From: Stomoxys calcitrans
Taxonomy: Eukaryota; Arthropoda; Insecta; Diptera; Muscidae
Direction of reading: 5' to 3'
Length of the DNA stretch: 64,000 nucleotides
Assembly: GCF_963082655.1 (NCBI RefSeq)
Contig: NC_081553.1
Span: 158,263,441 to 158,327,440 of the forward strand
In this document: piece by piece, positions 1-11,654 of the stretch
Layout of the letters: every line of letters starts with the position of its first letter
Numbering within the stretch: position 1 is the first letter of the stretch
Position numbers and translations under genes: made by a program
Notes under the pieces: generated by a model
What the model was told of the DNA's origin: nothing
What the model saw: only the letters and a program-made list of their open reading frames with translations
Databases searched by the model: none

Positions 1-54
1 TGGAGTGGGCACAATAATAATGACAAACAAACAAAAGTAAACCAAATCATAAAC

Positions 55-640
55 TCAACGAACTCGGATATCATGGCAGAGGAACACAAGACTTGTGAAG
101 AACAATATCAGTTCATAAAGAAAACTTTTTACGAAATACGGAAAGAAAATTAGTATAAATGTTTCAATGACAAGATTAACCATAGCATAACTAATCCAAC
201 AAAATGAGGATCGCATGATAGAATTTGAATAACGCAAGAGGAACTTGGTGTCTAATGATTGAAATAATAGGGAAGAAAGCGATGACAAAGACAAAGCAAC
301 AATAAAAAACTTGAATCCAACAGACATTGAACCGTCATAGAAAATTTAGCAATAAAGTTAAAAGAGAATATAAATAGCATAATTCATAAATGTGACATAA
401 AAACACTTACACACACCACAATTTATCCGGAATCATATTTTTATTGAAAAACCAAATGAATTGGAAATATTCGACATATCATGAACGTTAAGTGCTAATA
501 AAGATCGTGGAATTGATACTTTAAGGCTTATCGACATTAAAACCAATGCTGAAAAACTTAATCCTGTCATAACCTCACTTGACAACTCAAGTATAGATGA
601 AGGAATAAATAACAAGTGAAAAGGTGTTAAGTTCGGCGAC
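55..640 (+). mobile_element. Degenerate non-LTR retrotransposon relic
   Basis: The plus strand carries broken reading frames with LINE-like peptides: FIKKTFYEIRKEN near the start, and RGIDTLRLIDIKTN around 506-547, followed by NPVITSLDNSSIDEG. The second stretch resembles the linker that comes before the reverse transcriptase palm in Jockey/CR1-type LINEs. Many stops and frameshifts separate the pieces, so it is dead. The long minus-strand open frame over 55-327 has low complexity and is probably a shadow. It ends where a family A repeat begins. Family assignment is tentative. Confidence 0.35.
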
Positions 641-644
641 ATCG

Positions 645-1262
645 GACAATAAATGCGCCTTTTATAGGTCCAAAATCCTAAATCGAGTTATGGATCTATA
701 TGGCAGCTATATCTAAATCGGAACCGATCTGGGATAAATTACAGAAGGATGTCGAAGGCCCTAACACAGTTCACTATCCCAAATTTCATTATAAATGCTC
801 CTTTTTTGGATCCAAGACGTTGAATCGAGAGATCAGTCTATATGGCAGCTGTATCCAAATCTGAACCGATCTATGCCAAAATGAAGAATGATGTCAAAGA
901 GCCAAATAAAACTCACTGTCCTAAATTTCGCGCGAAATCGCACAATAAATACGCCTTTTATGGGCCCAAGACCTTCAATAAAGAATTCGGTCTAAACGGT
1001 AGCTATATCCAAATCTAGACCGATGTGGCTTTTATGGGCCTAAGACCCATCTTCGAACTTAACCTGCTTAAAAAAGAATCTGTGCAAAGTTTCAGTTCAA
1101 TATCTCTATTTTTAAAGACTGTAGCGTGATTTCAACAGACAGACGGACGGGCATGGCTAGATCGTCTTGGATTTTTACGCTGATCAAGAATATATATACT
1201 TTATAGGGTCGGAAATGGATATTTCGATGTGTTGTAAACGGAATGACAAAATGAATATGGAT
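645..1262 (+). repeat. Family A mini-me/DINE-like repeat, 5'-truncated
   Basis: Degenerate modules of about 150 bp contain GGTCTATATGGCAGCTATAT and ACCGATCT, followed by the GTCY-type core (reverse strand) at about 1136-1160 and the subterminal GGTCGGAAATGGATATTTCG. It matches the right-hand two thirds of the full copy at 51562-52920. The hairpin end is missing and the other terminus is cut off after GAATGACAAAATGAATA. Confidence 0.75.
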
Positions 1263-1369
1263 AAAAATGATAATGGATAAAAATTAATAAAAGTTAAGCA
1301 ATTAAAAAAATTTAATCCTATATTGTCTCGATCGGTCCACTATGTCTTTTGTGGGTTTTTGTCGATAGC

Positions 1370-3680
1370 GTTAATGAAGCCGCCAAGATGAACAATTTTC
1401 TCTGAAAAACCCAAGTTCAAAGAAAAACGTTAGTAGACGACATGGGTGTGAGAGCAGAAACAACGGAGGACATATTGAGGCTTTTGATGAAAACGCGCTT
1501 TCCACTGGATACGACGGAACTCACGGAGACACTGGAATCTTGGAATAATGAGGTTGATCGAAGGTTTATCATAGCGGAATTTAAGGAGGAGCTTCAAACC
1601 ATTTAAGTCAACAGGTCCCGATGGACCTGGACCTGGCGCCCCATCTGGCCACTATTTTCACAGCGTGCCTAGAACTTGAATATATTCCAAAAGCCTGGTA
1701 GGAGGCAAGGGTGCTGTTTATACCCAAGCCCAGCAAGGCAAGTTAAGCGACACCAAAGGCATACAGACCTATAAGCCTTACGTCCTTTCTACTCAAAACC
1801 ATTGGAACGCATTGTGGACACCATGATAAAGAGTATGACATCTAGCGAACTGCTCAAATACAAACAGCATTCCTATGTCATGGGAAGGTTGGTGGAGACT
1901 GCCCTGCACGAGGTTGGACATAAAATGGAATAAAAGAATCATTCGATGCCAAGACGTACACATTGGCGTTTGATGCAGACCGGGTCCTTTGAGACTGGAT
2001 AAGCCATATGCTATGGAACAGTGGATAAATTGCGGGTCCTATGACATTAAAATAAGGGAGAAAGTGGCCCAGGGCACTCCACCTGGGTTTTATCACTTTG
2101 GGTGATCATCATGAATAACCTATTAGGGATGCTGACTGAGGAGGGATTTGAACCCGTCTGCTATGCAGACGATGTTATTATACTTCTTAGTGGTAAGGAT
2201 CCGAACCAGCTATGTAGAAGGGCCGACAGGGTCGTGCATATGGGATATGACGGGGCAAGTCCCAGGGGTCTCAATGTTAACCCAGACAACACTGAAATAT
2301 GGCTGTTCACGAGGAACACGGAAGTGGGCCAATTTGACGCACCACGTTTCCTCAATAAGACGATTTCGATTCCTTACAAGGTAAAATACTTTGGTGTGAT
2401 CGTGGACAGGAAGCTGGAAATGTCACATTCAGGAGCGTACTGAGAATGCTCACAGATGATAGGCACTATGTAGAAATGGGGCCTAAATCCGAGGATAGTC
2501 CACTAGCTCTACAGGAGTGTCATAAGACCGATACTTACGAAAACGTACAACATAAGGTCCTTACAACAGGTTCAGAGAACGTGTTGTCTTGGCATAGGCG
2601 GAGTAATGGGGACCACACCCACTAGGGACCTGGAGATTATTCTAGATATCCAACCCATTGACATACAGATCAAGTGTGAGGCAGCCACTGCGACTATGAG
2701 ACTTAAGGCGATGGGAGAATGGATTGAGGAGAGATTCAGCTCATACCATCGCGGTATAATCGAGGTGACGATAGGAAACCTGGAAAAATGGAAAAGGTTT
2801 CCGATCGGATACTTGAGACAACACTGAGGTCTAGTACGCGGCACTGCTGCCTTCGGCACAGTCTTCGACTGACGGAACCCTAGTATTGCCGTCTGAAAGA
2901 TCATGTTACACGGATGGATCAAAGCTTGGGGCAAAGTGGGTTTGGGGATCTACATTGAGAATCCTGTGACGGAAATCTTTTTTAGACTGTCTCACCATAA
3001 TACGGTACAGCAGGCAGAGATCAGGGCGATCGCGGAATGCGTGAAGTGGTGTGGTACTAACGCGAGGACGGCGAGTGTGAACATCTGTACGGACAGTAAA
3101 ATGGCCATAAGGGCAAAAACAACCCAGACGGTAAAGTCACGAACAGTCTTGCAGTGTAAGAAGGAGATTAACGCGTTCTCTGAGTAACGGAGTAAGGGGA
3201 AATGAAAGGGGAGGTGATTTGGAAGTGAAGGCCAGAGAACTGCCATCGATAAACTTGGTTAACCCGAAGCCTTTCGGGTACACGCAGTCTGAGTTAAGGG
3301 AGTGGACAATAAACACTGTGGAACAGCGAAATAGTCGAGAGTACGGCGCAAATCTCATGGGGTGATCCGCATGGTGAGAGGGCTAGGCTATTACTGAAAG
3401 GAAGTAAGACGGAGGTAAGTATAGCTTTTGTAGTCATAACGGGACACATGGGACTACGAGCTCACTTATGCAAAATCGGTGCGGCAAGGGATAGCATGTG
3501 TAGTGCATGTGGGGAAGGTGATGAGACGTTAGAGCATTTCCTGTCATTGCCCGCCTTTCGCGTCTAACAGACACCGGCACATAGGTGGGGACACAATAGC
3601 AGACATAAACCAACTAAGGGGAGTGGTATGGAAAGCAATTAAGTTTTTTTGTAAGTAGCACGGAATTCCTAATTTAAAAT
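1370..3680 (+). mobile_element. LINE A (LOA/I-group), degenerate ORF2: linker, RT, RNase H, C-terminal zinc knuckle
   Basis: This is a decayed ORF2 read across several frames. The linker (GVRAETTEDILRLLMKTRFP) is near 1445. Fingers-region RT with TPKAYRPISLTSFLLKTI-like remains and an intact KYKQHSYVMGR block is near 1750-1890. The RT motif C reads CYADDVIILL, with YADD codons at 2162-2173. GLNVNPDNTEIWLFTR follows at 2265-2315. RNase H begins with YTDGSKLG in one frame near 2908 and shifts frame near 2930 into VGLGIYIENP and QQAEIRAIAECVKWC. The C-terminus keeps CSACGEGDETLEHF near 3500. RT copies the element RNA; RNase H removes the template. At least eight stops or shifts make it inactive. 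Motif A is frameshifted. RT plus RNase H suggests the LOA or I clades. Confidence 0.85.
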
Positions 3681-4357
3681 TTTGTTAATTTTCAAGTTTT
3701 TTTGCCTGTTAGGGCGAAGATTATTAAATTTTATGTATTTTTTTTTTTTGTTTCTCTTCCGAAACGTCTCAATGATTGGAGATTTTCATTGCAAATGGAA
3801 AAGGAAAGCCTGAGATTGCAACACACACCAACCTCTATGAGATGGGTTTCGTCTTTGGCTAGAAGACTTGTCAACCATATTATGTGTGATGGCTTCAAGG
3901 GCCGGGCGTTGGTATGTTGTTTTTGAATCGCATTAATTGGGAGAACGCCTCAATGATACAATTACCACATTAAGCACATACTTTTTCCCAATGAGTGTGT
4001 TTTTGTGTAATGACAGATTTTTTTTCTGTGACAATTACACTACTTCCGTGGTACACAGGATTCTGTGCACCTGCTGGATTTGTATTGATGGCTTCGAACG
4101 CTTGACAGAGGCAACAGCTCTCGCTATTGCTCCGTGTGCCCAGCTTCGATTCCCGGCCGGACTCTGCCGAATTTTTTTGATTTTCAAGTTTTTTGCATGT
4201 TAGGGCGAAGATCATTAAATTTTACAATTTTTTATTTGTTTCTCTTCCGAGATCGGAGATTTTCACACACCAACCACTATGGGACGTATTTCGTCTTTGG
4301 TTAGAAGAATTTTCAACCATATTAGGTGTGATGGCTACAAGGGTAGTTCGTTGGTAT
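3681..4357. mobile_element. Insertion bounded by direct repeats inside the LINE A 3' UTR
   Basis: The LINE A 3' UTR breaks after GGAATTCCTAATTTA and resumes at about 4358 with CTTTTTCGA..TTACTTT; the continuous form is seen at 15300-15345. The insert has two diverged direct arms, about 3689-3920 and 4181-4357. Both start TTTTCAAGTTTTTTG, share GTTAGGGCGAAGAT, and end GTGATGGCT.CAAGGG.. GTTGGTAT. Between them lies about 255 bp with GCTTCGATTCCCGGCCGG at 4143-4160, which resembles a pol III B box. It may be a short LTR-like non-autonomous element or an old tandem duplication. No protein is recognisable. Confidence 0.5.
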
Positions 4358-4440
4358 TTCTTTTTCGAGATTACTTTTTAGTTTTTAGAACGCATAACAA
4401 GCCGATTAGTATCTGCACCCTCTTTTCAAACTAACATATT
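4358..4440 (+). mobile_element. LINE A 3' UTR end
   Basis: The terminal part of LINE A continues after the insertion: CTTTTTCGAGATTAC, TTTTTAGAACGCATAA and the end CTGCACCCTCTTTTCAA. The same end is present at 15320-15443. There is no poly(A) tail. Confidence 0.7.
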
Positions 4441-4449
4441 TATATAATA

Positions 4450-5145
4450 ACGTTCATTTGAGTCGCATATTCTCCAAAACCTACCAAATATATCCACAGA
4501 CCACTCACGACAATATGGGACTTAAATGAAAGGTATTTAATATTAAAATACGAATCTGATACCCAAATGTGGAACCACCTCAACTCCCAAAACACCCCTA
4601 TATCGGACATATATCCCGATCATGGCAAAATTGGACTCAACTGAAAGGTATTTACGAGTAAAATACGAATTTGATATCAAAATGTGCGACCAAGTGTTGG
4701 GGGGCCCAAAAAGGACTTATTTACTGACCATCGCAATATGGGGCTCAAATATAAGGTATTTGAGTGTATAATGCGAATATGATATCCAAATCTGGAACAA
4801 AGTATTTTGAGGGCCGCCCCTTCCCAAAAACACCCCCAAAGAACAATATGGTGCACAAATGAAAGGTATTTTTAAGTACCCAACGAATCTGATGTCAATA
4901 TTCGGGAAAAAGTTTCTATGGGCCAACCTACCCCATAGCACCACCCATAGACCATTGCAATATGGGGCTCAAATAAGAGGTACTTTAGAGTAAAATTCGG
5001 AACTGATATATATTACCGGAGAATGTCTTTGAATGGCCGCCCCAACCCACAAACCGGACATGTGTGCCCACCCCACAAAGAACAATTATTTATTGACCAT
5101 CGTAATATGTGGCTCAAGCAATAGTATTTGAGTAGAAATTCAATC
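4450..5145 (-). repeat. Family B tandem-monomer repeat
   Basis: About five diverged monomers of roughly 130 bp, in reverse orientation, each show CAATATGGGGCTCAAAT, AAGGTATTTGAG and CGAAT.TGATATC. The monomers match the array at 41631-43730. The end carrying the GTCTATAAGGAACAC tail is not present here. Confidence 0.8.
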
Positions 5146-5490
5146 CAACATTTCCAACATTAGTATCTGTTGGAAATGTTGATTTAGAAAATAATTCAAC
5201 ATTTCCAATTGCACCACTGAATTCAGAACTCTAATAACAAGCTTTTATTTATTGTGCGACGTTGAAATAATTAAATGTATCAAAATACGTCAAAATAAAT
5301 GATGGAAACCAGCTATGAAGTCATTTGAAAATGGACTTGGTGGTACAGGCATAGGGGAAAAAAGGCGCTTGGAAATCTATTCTGAAATCGGATAATGGAA
5401 TGAACTGTATGTGGTAGAAAACTAACTTACAAACTAAGTGAATTCGAGTCAAGAAATGTCAGGCAGTATAAATAGATGGCGCTGTTGTAT
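5146..5490. other. No recognisable feature
   Basis: AT-rich sequence with a short local repeat of CAACATTTCCAA (about 5150-5210). I see no coding signal or repeat-family match. The stretch TATAAATAGATGGCGC near 5470 is TATA-like but has no supported gene behind it. Confidence 0.4.
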
Positions 5491-5494
5491 GGCT

Positions 5495-5625
5495 TCTAAG
5501 TATGGGTGCTTGCGAAAGCAGTCGAGGTAGTACTTGGAGCGTTTGAGAGATAGATCTCTCACAAAATATATTATCCAGTCTGCGGATAACGTCGATTGCA
5601 GCTCAAAACTTAATTTGATAGTCGT
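5495..5625 (+). mobile_element. RTE-type LINE C fragment
   Basis: One frame reads VWVLAKAVEVVLGAFER, then a stop, then ISHKIYYPVCG. It aligns with the EAWVFVKADEADGVFEG region of the RTE-type element at 24669-25590. It is a short, dead scrap from the C-terminal part of the reverse transcriptase. Confidence 0.6.
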
Positions 5626-5816
5626 CAATCTACGCCAATCATTTTGTGCTCATCGAAGAAAAAGTTAAAAGGAAGTAGTTTGATTTTCGAACTCATGCGA
5701 TTTTAGTATTCACAGGGATAATAGACAGTCTGTGTCCACTTAATTACCCCTTTGAGGGCGAAGGATTAACCGCTCGATAAATTGCATATTCGTTCTTAGA
5801 ATTATCATATTTATCA

Positions 5817-6583
5817 CACTCATAGCAAACATTTTGCTGAAAACACTGTCTGCTGAATATTAGCACACTCAACCAAATTTGTTATTCGAAATAGTAAAAA
5901 TTTTTGCTAAAGCAGCAGTTTCTATCTGCTGAAAATGGGAAAGCAGAAATTACTGCAGTTTCAAAGCTAACATAGGGCTGCTGTATTAGCAAACATTTCT
6001 TACTGCTATTTCAACTGACAAAATCTATTGTTTTGAGTACAAAAATCTTAGGTAATTTGTTTTTATTACCGTAATGAAGCTACCTGGTCCATCCATTGAT
6101 ATATATTTCGAAATGTGGCTAAGGTCGCTCGACTTTTTGTTATTGATCTCCTAATGTTAACATGACAGGCATGGCCTTTTGTTTCTAAATTTATAGAAAA
6201 AGGGTTTGAAAAGTATCCATTCTGTGGTGATTATAAACATCCACTGAGACACACATTTTCATCATATCTAAGCAGCAGTCAAATAAAAGACTTTTCAGCA
6301 GTCAGCCTGCTACTCTGAAATTGCAGCACTAATGCTGTAATAGCAGAACTACTGCTATATTAGCAGCTAAATTAACTACACACATAGAAAGCAGTTTGCT
6401 GAAAACAGCAAACACTGTTTGCTGAATATAAGTAATTAATTTTGCTGCTATTGTAGGAGTAGTTCTGCTATTACAGCAGTAGTACTGCAATTTCAGAGTA
6501 GTGGGCTTACTGCTGAGTCAGTCAGTTGTTTTGCTGTTTTAGCAAACATTTCTGCTGTTTTGAATAGCATATTTGGTTGAGTG
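5817..6583. mobile_element. Foldback/MITE-like element with CACTCA termini, composite copy
   Basis: An inner element at 5866-6583 starts CACTCAACCAAATTTG and ends AATTTGGTTGAGTG-like (ATTTGGTTGAGTG). Both ends are flanked by CA. Its interior is a large imperfect palindrome: GCAGTAGTTCTGCTATTACAGC and its complement occur around 6320-6490. Upstream, 5817-5863 is the other terminus of the same family (CACTCATAGCAAAC, then CTGTCTGCTGAATATTAG), so one copy seems to have jumped into another. It has no coding capacity and presumably relied on a transposase supplied elsewhere. Confidence 0.75.
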
Positions 6584-6629
6584 CAAGTAAAGAATATTGC
6601 ACAATAAATCAGATCGTGTTGTCTGTTTT

Positions 6630-6946
6630 GGAGGCCACCGTAGCGCAGAGGTTAGCATGTCCGCCTATGACGCTGAACGCCTGGGTTCGAATCCTGGCGA
6701 GACCATCGTAAAAAAAAAAATTTAGCGGTGCTTTTCCCCTCCTAATGTTGGCGACATTTGTGAGGTACTATGCCATGTAAAACTTCTCTTCAAAGAGGTG
6801 TCGCACTGCGGCTCGCCGTTCGGACTCGGCTATAAAAAGGAGGCCCCATATCATTGAGCTTAAACTTGAATCGGACTGCACTCATTGATATGTGAGAAGT
6901 TTGCCCCTGTTCCTTAGTGGAATGTTCATGGGCAAAATTTGCAATT
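6630..6946 (+). mobile_element. tRNA-derived SINE, full-length
   Basis: The head is tRNA-like. The A box is TAGCGCAGAGGTTAG (6641-6655) and the B box is GGTTCGAATCC (6684-6694), the two internal pol III promoter elements. After the tRNA-related head comes an A-run (6711-6720). The unrelated body contains CTCCTAATG, GAGGTACTATGCCATGTAAA, GGACTCGGCTATAAAAAGGAGGC and GAGCTTAAACTTGAATCGGA. The tail ends AATGTTCATGGGCAAAATTTGC. This is the best reference copy in the window. SINEs are pol III transcripts copied by a LINE's reverse transcriptase; the partner LINE is not evident. Confidence 0.9.
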
Positions 6947-7129
6947 GTAGTCTGTTTTGCGCGATTTGTTGCGCGTTGAAATGAAATTTAGAAAATTTAA
7001 AATAATGTATTTCATCTTTAAATGTACTAGCTATTCGAAATACGAAAATAATTAACTTTCCTTTCTGAAAAATGGTTTTATTTAGGGATAAAAGGCAATG
7101 CAATGTATTTGGCAAAACATGTTTTTGAA

Positions 7130-7330
7130 CACTTTATTTTGGCGCTCATTGCAAGCCTACTTATATAACAAAAATCGATCAAATCCGATAAAAATTAGTT
7201 ATCTGGAAGCTCAAGAAGCAAATTCGGGGCTATATCTATTAATAGAACTATTTCGGCCGCATCTGCTGTGGGAATTGGAGAAAATAAATATACTATGAAT
7301 GGTAAACTCCAGGAAAACTGGACAAATCTT
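7130..7330. repeat. Family D mini-me/DINE-like relic
   Basis: It contains AATCCGATAAAAATTA, then GAAGCTCAAGAAGCAAA and TCGGGGCTATATC, matching a module of family D (54375-55803). Open frames at 7098-7559 fall in or near it and show no protein homology I recognise. Confidence 0.5.
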
Positions 7331-7334
7331 AAGG

Positions 7335-9000
7335 CTCATAAGGGTTCAAAAAGCGAAATCTGAGGATGTTGGGATATATTACTACATATACGCCGGCTTT
7401 GCAATAAACACTGACGTATATCTCTGTGCAATATTTAAGGCTGAAAGCTTTTTTCGCTCGTACACTCATATGGCGGCGAGTATAAAAAAGACTTTCGCCT
7501 TAAATTTTGGCCTTGATAAGTCAAAAATATTGAAAATGTTGAACTGGTCTGACAGTTAAAGGACTAGATCAATTTCGAGGCCCATTTTTTAACAGCTCTA
7601 TCCTATTACATAAAATATGGAAGATGGCATCTAACCATTCGTAACCCTTTGCAAAATTCGTTCTTAAAATCCGAAATCGAACGCTGATACTGCTTTAAAG
7701 AGTTTCCGTTGCAGTTACGTTAGCTATTGAAATGATAGCTATTCCAACAGGAAACTGCACCTCGGTAAACACTTAGTCGCTCTGTTTTATTTAATTTTAT
7801 TGCTTTGTCTCTTGATTACTGTTTTTTGTGTTTTATGAACCCTTAAAAATTAATATGTAGAAACAAGTCAAAACCCGATTTTTACCCTTTAGTTACTTTT
7901 GAGAACGAATGGCATAAACATGTCCATACAGTGTAGGAAGTGTAAAGGTAAAAGTGTATCACCAAACCAATTTATAAACAAAGTTACTGATAGAGGAGGC
8001 ATTGACACCAACAATACAACAAATTTAGCTTCCTACACTACCAAGTCTTCGAAACAGAGACATATTTAATTAATTAAAAAAAAAATAATGCAAATTGTTG
8101 TGGTTGAAATCTTATTAAAACGAATCGAAAACTATATTCCATTTTTGTGACGGAATTGTATACCTTCATTGGTTATCTATCGATTAAATGGTAATTTTCA
8201 TAAACCCTTTTAAATGTGGATTTTAAGGCAATAATACCAAATGGGACATTCGTCCTCAAAGGATTAAGAGATATTTTGCAGATTAAATTTCCTGAGCGCT
8301 AATATACGTATTTCCCATTTCCGGATTATATCTCCTTTCTGACATTTCCTTGCGCAGTTAAACATTTAGCATATCAATCTCGATGCACGACTGAAAAAGG
8401 AAAACCATACATGTCCAAAAGCATGTCTTCGATTTCTATTTAGGTTTGATATGAAGTTATTTTTCTCTTCAGTTCAGTTTTTGTGCACCAGTTAAGCTCG
8501 CGCCACAAAGGACATTTGCCGCCAATTTCGATGAAACAGTTCCACGCGTACCCAGATAAGCATGAATATGTCCATGATATGGCGGCTTCTTAAGCCACCC
8601 TAACGTACTTGTGGAATTAGACCACATCAGTAACAGAAAAATTGAGGTTTCTACCAACGCATTTCAGCAATTCTAACACTTGCTCAGAGAACCATTTTTA
8701 ATCCAGAAATGATCTAAATGATTTAAATTGCATTGCAAAATGCTTTTGCTCATTGGATAAAGGAAGGCCATATCAACTTAAATTCTATTTCGCCTTGCAA
8801 CTAATTAAAACCTTTATAAACGCGAATCCTGTACTTGTGCAGCATCATCTATTTAAGGTGGTAAGAGATGATTTTCACATAAAAAGTTGAACTACTGGAT
8901 TAAATCGAAACTGAAATTTGTTCGGTTTATTTCAATTTGCACTTTGATGAACATAAACATGAACATAATAGATTTAGGCCAATTGCAGCATTAATAGTTC
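7335..9000. other. Unassigned AT-rich sequence
   Basis: I see no LINE, LTR or repeat-family match here. The frames at 7299-7559 (+) and 8469-8657 (-) are short, biased in composition and unsupported. Around 8590-8660 (+) a frame reads HPNVLVELDHISNRKIEVST, which could be a relic of a protein gene or a transposon, but I cannot name it. Confidence 0.3.
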
Positions 9001-9004
9001 AGCA

Positions 9005-9130
9005 ACTTGTACATGATCGTTACAGGACAAATACGACTACGGGCGCACTTATGCAGAAAAGGTACGGCAAGTGTCAAGAGCGTGTGGGGTAGATGCTGAT
9101 GAGTTATTGGAACATCTCATAAAACATGTT
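9005..9130 (+). mobile_element. LINE A fragment (ORF2 C-terminus)
   Basis: It matches 3440-3540 of LINE A: GGACAAATACGACTACGGGC, CACTTATGCAGAAAAGG and GATGAGTTATTGGAACATCTC. The encoded piece resembles GQIRLRAHLCRKG followed by the zinc-knuckle region. Similarity stops sharply after about 9130. Confidence 0.6.
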
Positions 9131-9766
9131 TACACTTGGGGTAAATTTAGATTTGCGACAGAGTTTTGGAAATCTCGTGTTTTGAAACGAGGTTTCCCAC
9201 ACATTTTCAGTGTGAGCAAATCTACTTATTTGAGGAGATTTGCAGCAAATCTCCTTTGAAATTCAAATGCAATACTCACTCCGCTTTAATTGAATACCGG
9301 TTATTATCGCTATTTTCTACAGCACTTTTTCTCAACATCTGACAATTTTTTATTGAAATTATAAAATTTTGTAGCTAACTATAATAAAATCGCTTCACCA
9401 ATTTAATTGCTGACCACAATATTAATGCTGAACACAATACAAATGCTGTCAATAACTTCCCTGTTGCTAAATACAAACCACTTGAATTGCTTTGTGTAAA
9501 CGGGTTTTGGAGATTATCTCAAATCAAGCGGATTTGGGCTCTAGAGTAAACGTGGTTTTATGTTAGTACATGAATTTCCCGATAGTACAGTACAATCCGT
9601 TTCGAAATCAGGAAGAGTATATAAGACAATTAAAAGCATGCAAAGTTTGGCCGGTCCGCATCTTACATACCCTCCATCATGGGTGGCATCTTCTTCATAA
9701 CATAGTTTCCCTTAATAGGCAGGAACTAAAAAGTGTAATATTAGGTCTAGCAATAAATTCCATGTA
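9131..9766. other. No recognisable feature
   Basis: AT-rich sequence. A short self-similar patch at 9250-9500 repeats phrases such as GCTGACCACAATA / GCTGAACACAATAC. The open frame at 9570-9806 runs into the family C repeat and has no recognisable domain. Confidence 0.3.
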
Positions 9767-11180
9767 TTTATACCCTACACCACTATTGTGGTACAGGGTA
9801 TTATAACTTAGTGAATTTGTTTGTAACACCCAAAAGGAAGAGAGATAGACCCATTGATAAGTATACCGATCGACTCAAAATCACTTTCTGATTCGATTTA
9901 GCTATGTCCGTCCGTCAGTCTGTCTGTCCATGTTAATTTGTGTACAAAGTACAGGTCGCAGTTTTCATCCGATCGTCTTCAAATTTAGTATAGGCATGTT
10001 TTTCGGCCTAAACACAAAGCCTATTGAAATTGGAAAAAATCGGTTCAGATCAGGATATAGCTCCCATATATATGTTCGTCCGATTTTCAGTAATAATGCA
10101 TAAAAATGGTCATTTGTTAACCGATTTTCTCGAAATTTGGCAGGAAGGATTTTTTACGACTCTCGACATTACTGGTGAATTTCGTGGAAATCAGTCCAGA
10201 TATAGATATAGCTCTCATATAAATATATATCGCCCGATTTTCACTGCAGCCACTGCAAGCATATTTATTGACCAATTTTGCAAAAATATTGCACAACGCT
10301 TTCCTCGACGACTACCACAATATACCTAGAGTTTGGTCAAAATCGGTTCAGATTTAGATATACCTCCCATACATATGTTTGTCCGATTTTCAGTAATATT
10401 GCAATAAAATGGTCTTTTGTTAACCGATTTTCTCGAAAATTTACCAGGAAGGATTTTCTCTTGAATCTCAATATTACTGGTGAATTTCATGGAAATCAGT
10501 TCGGATTTAGATATAGCTCTCATGTATATATATCGCCTGATTTTAACTTCTAGAGTCACAGCAAACGCATTTATTGACCTATCTTGCCAAAATTTTGCAA
10601 AACGCTTTCCTCGACTACTGCCACAGTATTTGAGGAGTTTGCTTCAAATCGGTTCAGATTTAGGTATAGCTCTCATATATATGTTCGTCCGATTTTGAGA
10701 AATATTGCAAAAAAGTGTTAATTTGTTAACCGATTCCGACGAAATTTTGCAGGTAGGATTTTCTTATGACTCTCAATATTACTGGTAAATTTCAAAGAAA
10801 TCGGCCTAGATTTAGATATAGCCGTCATATGTGTATATCACCAGATTTTCACCCCACCGCAAGAGCCACTGCAATCCCATTGTTTGACCAATCTTGGCAA
10901 AATTTTGCACAACGCTTTTTCGACGACTACCACATTATCTGATAAGTTTGCTCGAAATCGGTTCAGAATTAGATATAGCTCCCATATATATGTTCGTCAG
11001 ATTTTGGGTAATTTGCCATAATGTTGTCATTTATCAACCGTAGTTTTTACACTTTGAGCATATTTGCTCGCCGAGGTCCATCAAAATTGGTTTAGAATTG
11101 TACATAGGTACCACAATGTACTTATAGGGTAGGTGTAGGGTATTATACAGTCGGCATTGCCCTACTTTTGCCCTTACTTA
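9767..11180 (+). repeat. Family C mini-me/DINE-like repeat, full-length
   Basis: The left end has a hairpin (ATACCCTACACCAC TATT GTGGTACAGGGTAT, about 9770-9801). A GTCY core (CTATGTCCGTCCGTCAGTCT) sits at 9902-9921. The interior is about three modules of roughly 305 bp, each with GTTCGTCCGATTTTCAG, GTTAACCGATTTTCTCG and a half-module carrying ATATCGCCCGATTTTCAC. The right end has GGTGTAGGGTATTATACAG and a weak hairpin. Open frames inside it (10024-10698) are artefacts of the modules. It encodes nothing. Confidence 0.8.
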
Positions 11181-11204
11181 CTGGTTTTTATTCGTTTGGA
11201 TAAA

Positions 11205-11520
11205 AATTGCTTTCTGTTGGTACTCAAGAAGACAAATCGAGATATAGGATTATGTTGGAGCTGTATCTGGCGATGTACTGATTAGGACCATACTTGATAT
11301 AGATGTTGAAGGTCATAGGAGAAATCACCGTGCTAAACTTCAGCGAAATCGGACAAGAATCGGAGAACGGCTTACAGGGGAGCTATATTGGGCTATGGAC
11401 CGATTTGAACCATACCTCCATGCATACTTACTTAAAAGGGCCGTAGTTTATTATTTCGAGGCGAAACAAACGGCATTAATAGATGAGTATACTTCCATCC
11501 TACTGTGGAAGGAGTCAACA
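11205..11520. repeat. Family D-like relic
   Basis: Module phrases are GTACTCAAGAAGACAAATCG, GGTCATAGGAG, AACTTCAGCGAAATCGGACA and GACCGATTTGAACCATAC, matching family D monomers. The 98-residue open frame starting at 11395 overlaps it and is not credible as a gene. Confidence 0.55.
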
Positions 11521-11654
11521 AAAACAGCAAAGTCGCACTTTGCAATTTTTGAATCACAAACATACACAACGCCGGAAAACTTGACAGCCCTGCAATATAT
11601 CAATTTCCAAATTGATTTTTGCAATTACTTTCACCATATTTCCAATAGTGTTAA

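Noticed and set aside
55..327. 90-codon hydrophobic minus-strand open frame, membrane-protein-like
   Set aside because: AT-rich low-complexity composition, and the plus strand carries LINE-like peptides across the same bases.
3970..4215. Open frames in the LINE A 3' UTR insertion
   Set aside because: No homology and no agreement between the two direct arms.
4717..4944. 75-codon minus-strand frame
   Set aside because: Lies inside family B monomers.
5465..5480. TATAAATA as a promoter
   Set aside because: No gene start follows; the next 130 bases are a broken RTE fragment.
6641..6694. Possible functional tRNA gene (A and B boxes)
   Set aside because: The same head recurs with a common non-tRNA body at ten loci, and the acceptor stem does not pair well with the 3' side. 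It is a SINE head.
9570..10698. Series of open frames of 70-100 codons
   Set aside because: They repeat with the modules of family C and change frame between copies, so they are artefacts of the repeat.
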